Positions 16,781-22,922 of a DNA stretch of 22,922 nucleotides are shown here, in pieces; the stretch's first letter is position 1, and the number at the start of each line of letters is the position of its first letter. The position numbers and the translations under genes were made by a program. Source of the DNA: JADJNW01 sp964523725. Lineage in GTDB: Bacteria; Bacteroidota; Bacteroidia; Chitinophagales; Saprospiraceae. Under the pieces are notes generated by a model that was not told where the DNA came from, did no database searches, and saw nothing but the letters and a program-made list of their open reading frames with translations. The DNA is taken from NCBI GenBank assembly GCA_964523725.1, contig CAZGAU010000083.1, positions 1-22,922 on the forward strand, given 5' to 3'.

Positions 16781-18727
16781 ATGTGTGGTATTTCGGGTAT
16801 TATTAACATGGACAAGTCTCCGGTTCATGAAAAGCAACTTTCTGATATGATGATCAGAATGAAGCATCGTGGACCAAATGATGATGGTATTTTTGTGGAA
16901 GGCAATGTAGGACTGGGTTTTGTTCGCTTGAGCATTCTTGATTTGAGTGCCGCAGGGCATCAACCGATGTTTTCTCCAGATGAAAGATTTGTAATAATTT
17001 TTAATGGAGAAATTTTTAATTATGTTGAACTCAGAGAAGAATTAAGATCAAAGGGACATTCATTTCGTACCCAAACGGATACGGAAGTATTGTTGGCGGC
17101 ATATCTGGAGTGGGGCGAACAAATGCTGCATAAACTAAATGGAATGTGGGCTTTTGTGATTTATGATCGCCGCGATAAAGTACTTTTTGGGGCTCGCGAC
17201 CGGTATGGTGTAAAACCATTCTACTATTGCATTAACGACGGTCAGATAATATTTGCATCGGAAATTCCTTCTATTCTTGAGGTTTTGAAGAATAAACCTT
17301 CTGTGCATAATACAAGTGTTTTTGAATATTTATTATTTAATCGTACAGACCAGACAGAAGATACTTTTTTCGATGAAATAAAGAAATTAAATCATGGTCA
17401 TTGCTTCAAAATAAAATGTCATCCATATAATAATCAGTCAAATCCTGAGATATCTATTGAAAAATGGTACGATTTGCGTAAAGAATTGAAAAAGCCATTT
17501 AAAAAAGCTAGCGAATTTAAAGAAATGCTGGCTTCTTCCATTGAGCTAAGGTTAAGGAGTGATGTGCCTGTGGGCGTTTGTTTGAGCGGGGGCTTGGATT
17601 CTTCCAGCATCGTTTCAAAATTATTATACACTTTTAATAAAACCGATTTACATACCTTTTCTGCGGTTTATGGTGACGGCAAACATGGAGACGAGTCTTC
17701 TTTTATAAATTTATATAAGAATCAACTCAAAAACATGCACTTTATTACACCTGATGAATACACCTTGATGGAAGACATTCCGAAATTTGTACATGCCCAC
17801 GCCGAACCGGTGCCCAGTACCTCGCCTTATGCCCAGTTTAAAGTAATGGAATTGGCTCATAATCATGTAACAGTAACACTTGACGGACAAGGAGCAGACG
17901 AGTTATTAGCAGGCTACCATTACTTTTTTGGCTTTTATTTTAAAGACCTGCTTATGAAAGGACGCATATTGAGGTTAATATCCGAGATGGGACATTATAT
18001 GAATAATCACAGATCATTATTTGGTTTAAAAAGCTTTTTATTCTTTTTATTGCCGGCTGCTATGCGGACTAAACTCAGAGCAATTGAGAAAGGCTATCTG
18101 GATCGGGATTTTTATCATGAATCGCTTCCGAATGCAAGTACCATAGCAGGAGATTTATATGGCTCCGTCAGTTTGCAGGATGCACTAATTAACCATTTCG
18201 AATATAAACTTGAACACCTTTTGAAATGGGAAGATCGCAACTCCATGTGGTTTTCTATTGAAGCAAGAACCCCGTTTTTGGATTATCGCCTGGTAGAAAG
18301 AACTTTATCAATCGAACATGATATTATTATAAACAAAGGCATGACAAAACATATTTTGCGCGAAGCAATGAAGAAAATATTGCCAGAACAAATTCGTGTT
18401 CGCAAAGACAAGCTCGGATTCGGTACACCCCAGGATGAATGGTTCAGGACGCCCCTTTTTCAGGAATATATCAAGGATATAATTTATTCAGATTCATTTG
18501 CCTCAAGAGGTATCATTGATACAAAAAAGGCTCAATCTATTTATCAAAAACATCTCGACCGGCAAGGAAATTATGCAAAGGAGATCTGGAAATGGATCAA
18601 TCTTGAGCAATGGTATCAAAAATTTATAGACAAGTATAAAGTTGGTGTAACTTTTTGTGTAAATATTTTTATGGGCTTCGGGAATTACATGGCTAATTTA
18701 GAGTGCTTGGTATGTAGCATTGTTTAA
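16781..18727 (+). CDS. asnB: Glutamine-dependent asparagine synthetase-type amidotransferase (AsnB family)
   Basis: A 648-residue protein with both intact domains. MCGISGI exposes the Cys-2 nucleophile after removal of Met. RHRGPNDDG-like KHRGPNDDG, RLSILDLSAAGHQPM, FNGEIFNYVELREEL and TDTEVLL make up the glutaminase pocket. The synthetase PP-loop VCLSGGLDSSSIVSKLL has SGGLDSS at 269-275, followed by LDGQGADELLAGY and, near the end, SIEARTPFLDYRLVE and VRKDKLGFGTPQDEWF. It hydrolyses glutamine and passes ammonia to an adenylated carboxylate. In polysaccharide loci such proteins often amidate uronic acids instead of making asparagine (WbpS-like). That would fit the diamino uronic acid pathway implied by the WlbA-type gene, but it is inference. 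Residues 621-648 form an atypical hydrophobic tail with three cysteines. The gene is visibly A+T-rich: 14 of 60 bases are G+C at 17281-17340. Confidence 0.94.
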   Translation: MCGISGIINMDKSPVHEKQLSDMMIRMKHRGPNDDGIFVEGNVGLGFVRLSILDLSAAGHQPMFSPDERFVIIFNGEIFNYVELREELRSKGHSFRTQTDTEVLLAAYLEWGEQMLHKLNGMWAFVIYDRRDKVLFGARDRYGVKPFYYCINDGQIIFASEIPSILEVLKNKPSVHNTSVFEYLLFNRTDQTEDTFFDEIKKLNHGHCFKIKCHPYNNQSNPEISIEKWYDLRKELKKPFKKASEFKEMLASSIELRLRSDVPVGVCLSGGLDSSSIVSKLLYTFNKTDLHTFSAVYGDGKHGDESSFINLYKNQLKNMHFITPDEYTLMEDIPKFVHAHAEPVPSTSPYAQFKVMELAHNHVTVTLDGQGADELLAGYHYFFGFYFKDLLMKGRILRLISEMGHYMNNHRSLFGLKSFLFFLLPAAMRTKLRAIEKGYLDRDFYHESLPNASTIAGDLYGSVSLQDALINHFEYKLEHLLKWEDRNSMWFSIEARTPFLDYRLVERTLSIEHDIIINKGMTKHILREAMKKILPEQIRVRKDKLGFGTPQDEWFRTPLFQEYIKDIIYSDSFASRGIIDTKKAQSIYQKHLDRQGNYAKEIWKWINLEQWYQKFIDKYKVGVTFCVNIFMGFGNYMANLECLVCSIV

Positions 18728-18756
18728 ACCATGCAGCAAGAGGATGATTCTATTTT

Positions 18757-19614
18757 ATGACACAATTATTATTTAAAATACTTCGGTTCTCAGGTTTGCC
18801 CTTTCTGGTTAGGGAGATAATACAACGCAATCGGGTTACCATCTTGATGTTTCATGATATAAGCCGGGATGTTGCAGAGAGGGTTTTCTCTTATTTGTCT
18901 AAACATTATAATTTTATCAACCTGAATGATTATTTAAATGCATGTCATAATGGAAATCAAAGTAAGCTTCCTGAAAAAGCATTAATTATTACATTTGATG
19001 ATGGGCATATCCGGAATTATGAGTTATTGCCGGTTATTAAAAAATATAATATTCCGGTAACGATTTTCCTTTGCGCGGGCATTGTCAATACCAACCGGCA
19101 TTATTGGTTTTTACACAATCGACTAAATGGTTCTTCCGGGAGGCTTAAAAATATGGCGAACCAACAACGGCTGACTTATTTAGCAAAGCAAGGTTTTTAT
19201 CAAGATAAAGAATACGATACGCCTCAAGCATTGACAAAAAAACAGATCGAGGAAATGCGAACTTATGTAAATTTTCAGGCGCATACCATATTTCATCCTT
19301 GCCTGCCCACTTGTTCAGATGATGAATCCTGGAAAGAGATATCCGAATCAAAGGAGGTATTGGAAAATGAATTCGGTCTGAATATCAATGCTTTAGCTTA
19401 TCCAAATGGTGATCATACAGCGAGGGAAGTACAACTTTCCAAACAAGCTGGATACACCTGTGCCGTAACAACGAAGCCTGGTTTTAATACGCTGCAATCA
19501 GATCTTTTTAGATTAAAACGATTGAGTGTAAATGATACCAATGATCTTAATGAATTGATTGTGAAGGCAAGTGGTGTATGGGGATTTTTTAAACAGCTCG
19601 GAAGGAAAATATAA
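18757..19614 (+). CDS. Polysaccharide deacetylase family protein (CE4/NodB), short form
   Basis: A 285-residue protein close to the minimal CE4 size. Motif 1 is LIITFDDGHIRNYELLP (FDDG at 80-83), motif 2 is QAHTIFHPCLP with metal-binding histidines 176 and 180, and LAYPNGDHT stands for the late PYG-type motif. It is followed by AGYTCAVTTKPGFN and the arginine-containing strand LFRLKRLSVND, as in exopolysaccharide-locus deacetylases. Expected role: metal-dependent removal of acetyl groups from a sugar. The N-terminal stretch LLFKILRFSGLPFLVREII is amphipathic rather than a clear signal peptide, so it may associate with the inner face of the membrane. It differs strongly from the longer deacetylase at 9293-10450 in spacing and sequence, so the locus has two separate deacetylation steps or substrates. 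Confidence 0.9.
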   Translation: MTQLLFKILRFSGLPFLVREIIQRNRVTILMFHDISRDVAERVFSYLSKHYNFINLNDYLNACHNGNQSKLPEKALIITFDDGHIRNYELLPVIKKYNIPVTIFLCAGIVNTNRHYWFLHNRLNGSSGRLKNMANQQRLTYLAKQGFYQDKEYDTPQALTKKQIEEMRTYVNFQAHTIFHPCLPTCSDDESWKEISESKEVLENEFGLNINALAYPNGDHTAREVQLSKQAGYTCAVTTKPGFNTLQSDLFRLKRLSVNDTNDLNELIVKASGVWGFFKQLGRKI

Positions 19615-19646
19615 TAATTTACCTGCAATTTTATACAATTAGAACA

Positions 19647-20666
19647 ATGCACACGAAACTATTTACCCAATTTGACCAATTAAAACAAGATAATAATTTT
19701 ATCCCCATACGTGGCTTTATTCAGCGGCACACTCAAAGTAGTTTTTTTCAAAGCCTTGAATTCTTTGAGTTTATTGAAAATGTAGAAGGATATTCACCAT
19801 ACATGATTGTAGCTTTTCAAGATCATAAAGTAATTGGGACTTTATTAGGCGTCATTCAGGTGAATGGAAATGGGCTTAAATCCTGGATGTCCCGCCGCTT
19901 GATTGTCTGGGGAGGACCTTTGGCACAACCGGAAAAGGAGCAAAAAGCCACCGAATTATTATTAACATCTTTACATAAAACAGCCAATGGGCGAGCCATC
20001 TATGTTGAATTCAGGAATTTCTTTGACACTTCACACTTAAAAAAAGTATTTAATTCATTTGGATTTGAATATAAGCCACATCTGAATTATTTAGTGAGAA
20101 CCGACGAACAATCAGCTGTTAAAAAACGAATGAGTAGTAGCAGATGGAGGCAAATCAAGTCGAGCCTGAAGGCTGGTGCGGAGATTGCAGAACCCGATGA
20201 TGAAGCTGAGGTAATTGCTTTTTATAATATTTTACAAAAACTATATAAAGAAAAAGTAAAAAAACCGCTTCCCTCTATAGATATGTTTATAAAATTTTGG
20301 CAATCAGATATCTGCAAGTTTTTTCTGGTCAAGTATGAAAGTAAAGTCGTTGGCGGTATCGTTTGCCCAATTTTTGATAAAAAAGTGATCTATGAATGGT
20401 ATGTATGTGGAGAAGACGGGCAGATTAAAGGATTACACCCGAGCGTACTGGCAACTTGGGCGCCAATTGAATACGCATTAAAAAATGGATTTGACCATTT
20501 CGATTTTATGGGCGCCGGCAAGCCCGAGCAGGATTACGGCGTACGGGAATTCAAGGCTCGCTTTGGTGGGGAGGAAGTTTGTTATGGCAGATACGAAATG
20601 ATTGTAAATAAAGCTTTATACACAGTAGGAAAATTGGGATTACAAGTATATCAAAAACTGACCTGA
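19647..20666 (+). CDS. FemAB/GNAT-like aminoacyl- or acyltransferase (lipid II:glycine glycyltransferase-like)
   Basis: A 339-residue protein. The first half has SSFFQSLEFFEFIENVEGYS, VIGTLLGVIQVNGNGLKSWM and VWGGPLAQPEKEQKATELLL, a FemX/FemAB-type first GNAT subdomain. The second half has the basic helix RMSSSRWRQIKSSLKAGAEI, CKFFLVKYESKVVGGIVCPI, and the signature HFDFMGAGKPEQDYGVREF (D286, G289, G291, K292) followed by KARFGGEEV. FemAB proteins add amino acids from aminoacyl-tRNA to lipid-linked muropeptides. In exopolysaccharide loci their substrates are largely unknown. It is a third member of the fold here but nearer to FemAB than the pair at 12283-14648. Its TGA overlaps the next ATG by one base (20666), which ties it to the DUF354 glycosyltransferase-like gene. 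Confidence 0.83.
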   Translation: MHTKLFTQFDQLKQDNNFIPIRGFIQRHTQSSFFQSLEFFEFIENVEGYSPYMIVAFQDHKVIGTLLGVIQVNGNGLKSWMSRRLIVWGGPLAQPEKEQKATELLLTSLHKTANGRAIYVEFRNFFDTSHLKKVFNSFGFEYKPHLNYLVRTDEQSAVKKRMSSSRWRQIKSSLKAGAEIAEPDDEAEVIAFYNILQKLYKEKVKKPLPSIDMFIKFWQSDICKFFLVKYESKVVGGIVCPIFDKKVIYEWYVCGEDGQIKGLHPSVLATWAPIEYALKNGFDHFDFMGAGKPEQDYGVREFKARFGGEEVCYGRYEMIVNKALYTVGKLGLQVYQKLT

Positions 20667-21700
20667 TGCGGATTATTTTCGATATAGGACATCCTGGGCA
20701 TGTTCACTTATTCAAAAATGTGGCTCATTTACTCGCTCAAGAGGGTTCTGAAGTGCTTTTTACTGCGCGGCAGAAAGAGTTTGAAACAGAATTGATCCGT
20801 GCGGAAGGCTTTCCATTAAAAAGTTTTGGCAAACATTATAAAAAACTCAGCGGCAAATTATGGGGCATGCTTAAATTTGATGTGCAGATGGTCGCTTGCG
20901 CCATGAAATTCAAACCCGATTTATTCGTTAGTCACGGCTCTATTTATGCCGCTCACGCGGCATTTTTACTTGGCAAAAAGCATTTGTCGCTAGAGGATTC
21001 CGGTAATATGGAGCAAATAATATTATATCGTCCATTTACGGATGTAATATTGACGCCGGATGTATTGCCCGAAGAGCTGGGCGCCAAGCAAATTCGTTAT
21101 AAGGGGTATCATGAAATCGCATATTTACACCCCGATTATTTTACACCGAACCCTGAAGTTTACAATTGGCTGGGCTTGAATCATGATGAAAAATATGCTA
21201 TTGTTCGTTTTGTATCATGGAATGCAACTCATGATGCCGGACATAAAGGACTCTCTAACGATGATAAGATCAAATTAGTGAAAAAGCTTTCAAAACATAT
21301 GAAGGTTTTTATTACATCTGAAGCCAATTTATCAGATGAATTAAAGCCTTATCTCATCAAAATAGCTCCGGAGCATTTACATCATGCTTTAAGTTTTGCC
21401 CACATCGTTGTGAGCGAAGGTGCTACAATTGCCTCAGAAGCAGGCGTTTTGGGCACTCCGTGTATTTATATCAATACCATTGCCAGGAGCTACTGCCAGG
21501 ATCAGGAAAAGTACGGAACGGTATATAATACTAGTGAATCGGGGAAGGTATTTACTTTGGTGGATGAAATATTACAACAGGATCGTGAGATTTTCCGGGA
21601 GAGGAGCAAAAAACTATTAACCGATAAGATTAATGTGACACAATACCTGTATGATTTTATAATAAATCGATATCAAAATCACCAAAACGGTAAGCATTAA
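20666..21700 (+). CDS. DUF354 family protein, probable GT-B glycosyltransferase
   Basis: A 344-residue protein starting MRIIFDIGHPGHVHLFKNVA, which matches the DI-HP-HVHFF opening of the DUF354 family. Next come LLAQEGSEVLFTARQKEFET and PDLFVSHGSIYAAHAAFLLG. The C-terminal half has the donor-domain pattern of MurG-like GT-B folds: YAIVRFVSWNATHDAGHKGL, VVSEGATIASEAGVLGTPCI, and a final helix. The family is annotated as of unknown function, but fold and context point to sugar transfer or epimerase-type sugar chemistry (inference). The stop-start overlap with the FemAB-like gene and the 3-base gap to the MBOAT gene put it in one transcript. Substrate unknown. Confidence 0.82.
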   Translation: MRIIFDIGHPGHVHLFKNVAHLLAQEGSEVLFTARQKEFETELIRAEGFPLKSFGKHYKKLSGKLWGMLKFDVQMVACAMKFKPDLFVSHGSIYAAHAAFLLGKKHLSLEDSGNMEQIILYRPFTDVILTPDVLPEELGAKQIRYKGYHEIAYLHPDYFTPNPEVYNWLGLNHDEKYAIVRFVSWNATHDAGHKGLSNDDKIKLVKKLSKHMKVFITSEANLSDELKPYLIKIAPEHLHHALSFAHIVVSEGATIASEAGVLGTPCIYINTIARSYCQDQEKYGTVYNTSESGKVFTLVDEILQQDREIFRERSKKLLTDKINVTQYLYDFIINRYQNHQNGKH

Positions 21701-21703
21701 ATC

Positions 21704-22922
21704 ATGTTATTCAATTCCATTGATTTCGGCATATTTCTTCCGATTGTTTTTTTACTTTATTGGCTGGTTGTTAATAAAAATATTAAGTTGCGGAATACAT
21801 TCCTGCTGGCCGTGAGCTATCTTTTTTATGGCTGGTGGGACTGGCGGTTTTTATCGCTGATCGTATTTAGTTCATTCGTAGATTATTTTATAGGTCTGAA
21901 ATTAGCCCAGGAGCAAGCACCCTCAAAGCGGAAAATGCTTTTGTTTACAAGTGTTTTCGTCAATCTTGGTCTGCTCGGCTTTTTTAAATATTTCAATTTT
22001 TTTGCCGAGAGTTTTGTGAATGCATTTACTATGTTTGGTGTAAGTTTTCAAACGAGTTCGCTGAACATTATTCTTCCAGTAGGTATTAGCTTTTATACCT
22101 TCCAGACGATGAGCTACACCCTGGATATTTACAGGAAAGAGTTTGAGCCGACCAGGGATATCCTGGCTTTTTTTGCTTTTGTAAGCTTCTTTCCCCAGTT
22201 GGTGGCCGGTCCTATAGAACGGGCTTCAAATTTGCTGCCACAGTTTTATGAACGGAAAACATTTAATTATGATATCATATCCCGGGGGTTGAAAATCATG
22301 CTTTGGGGGTTTTTTATGAAAGTGGTGGTAGCCGACCGGCTCGCACTTTATGTAGAAGCCATTTACGGGCATCCGGATGTGCACACTGGCTTGTCGTTTA
22401 TAGTCGCTACGATTTTCTTTGCGATTCAGATTTACTGCGATTTTGGCGGGTATTCGCTGATTGCCATCGGCTGCGCACAGATGTTTGGTTTTGATTTGAT
22501 GGATAATTTCCGGCGCCCCTATTTTTCAACATCCTTCAAGGATTTCTGGGGTAGATGGCATATTTCGCTGTCCACCTGGTTCCGGGATTATGTTTACATT
22601 CCTTTAGGTGGTAGCCGGGTTAATAATATTCGAAAAAATTTTAATTTGTTTGCGACCTTTGTCATCAGTGGACTTTGGCACGGGGCTAACTGGACCTTCG
22701 TCATCTGGGGCGCCATACACGGCACTTATCAGATTGTGGAAAAAGGCTCGGCCAGCTTACTGAAAGGCTTGAGGGTGCCGCGGATGCTAAGCATGGCAGC
22801 GGTGTTTTTCTTTACCTGCATCGCCTGGGTTTTCTTTCGGGCAGCTACCGTACAGGATGCATTTCATATTATTAATGTAATGTTTACACACCCCGGGAAT
22901 AGCATTCATATCGGAGATAAAG
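21704..22922 (+). CDS. MBOAT family O-acyltransferase (AlgI-like), 3'-truncated
   Basis: Open from the ATG at 21704 to the end of the window (406 complete codons, no stop). Full-length AlgI-like proteins run to about 470-500 residues, so roughly the last 70-90 are missing. The start MLFNSIDFGIFLPIVFLLYW and the LFYGWWDWRF stretch are typical of the family. So are ILPVGISFYTFQTMSYTLDI, FPQLVAGPIERASNLLPQF, GRWHISLSTWFRDYVYIPLG (around residues 283-302) and the membrane-embedded catalytic motif SGLWHGANWTFVIWG with His326. Role: moving an acyl group, usually acetyl, across the inner membrane for O-acylation of a periplasmic polysaccharide. An AlgJ/AlgX-type SGNH partner would be expected downstream, outside the window. 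The acceptor sugar is unknown. Confidence 0.95.
   Translation, partial: MLFNSIDFGIFLPIVFLLYWLVVNKNIKLRNTFLLAVSYLFYGWWDWRFLSLIVFSSFVDYFIGLKLAQEQAPSKRKMLLFTSVFVNLGLLGFFKYFNFFAESFVNAFTMFGVSFQTSSLNIILPVGISFYTFQTMSYTLDIYRKEFEPTRDILAFFAFVSFFPQLVAGPIERASNLLPQFYERKTFNYDIISRGLKIMLWGFFMKVVVADRLALYVEAIYGHPDVHTGLSFIVATIFFAIQIYCDFGGYSLIAIGCAQMFGFDLMDNFRRPYFSTSFKDFWGRWHISLSTWFRDYVYIPLGGSRVNNIRKNFNLFATFVISGLWHGANWTFVIWGAIHGTYQIVEKGSASLLKGLRVPRMLSMAAVFFFTCIAWVFFRAATVQDAFHIINVMFTHPGNSIHIGDK

Noticed and set aside
22303..22494. Small open frame on the + strand inside the MBOAT gene
   Set aside because: It is out of frame with the MBOAT reading frame, which carries all conserved motifs through the same bases.

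Overview
The window is one continuous stretch of a surface or exopolysaccharide biosynthesis locus from a Gram-negative bacterium, most likely a member of the Bacteroidota. The reasons are the short outer-membrane export lipoprotein beside a fused Wzz/tyrosine-kinase protein, A+T-rich gaps without clear Shine-Dalgarno sites, and the general style of the proteins. Nothing seen fixes the genus. All 18 recognisable genes are on the + strand. The first is cut at its 5' end and the last at its 3' end. No gap between genes exceeds about 75 bases. I saw no tRNA, rRNA, insertion sequence, CRISPR array, convincing terminator or clear promoter.

Layout. (1) 1-866: WlbA/WbpB-type sugar-nucleotide dehydrogenase, for a 2,3-diamino uronic acid precursor. 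(2) 939-4119: the export pair, an outer-membrane polysaccharide export lipoprotein and a Wzc-type chain-length tyrosine kinase. (3) 4159-8257: Wzx-like flippase, a CgeB-like glycosyltransferase and a Wzy-like polymerase/ligase. (4) 8248-12216: a run of overlapping genes for a GT4 glycosyltransferase, a CE4 deacetylase and an asparagine-synthetase-like protein without the catalytic cysteine. (5) 12283-16763: two GNAT/FemAB-like acyltransferases, an ATP-grasp ligase and a second GT4 enzyme. (6) 16781-21700: a complete glutamine-dependent AsnB-type amidotransferase, a second CE4 deacetylase, a third FemAB-like protein and a DUF354 glycosyltransferase-like protein. (7) 21704 to the end: an MBOAT O-acyltransferase.

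How they could work together (inference). The repeat unit is built in the cytoplasm by the glycosyltransferases, flipped by the Wzx-like protein, polymerised by the Wzy-like protein and exported through the Wza/Wzc-type pair. At least one sugar is probably a diacetamido uronic acid. The unusual part is the number of enzymes that make amide or peptide bonds: two Asn-synthetase-fold proteins, one ATP-grasp ligase and three FemAB/GNAT-like transferases. With two deacetylases and an O-acyltransferase, they suggest a heavily modified polymer, possibly with amidated uronic acids and aminoacyl or peptide-like substituents. No priming sugar-phosphate transferase, Wzb-type phosphatase or other WlbA-pathway enzyme is present, so the locus continues beyond the window.
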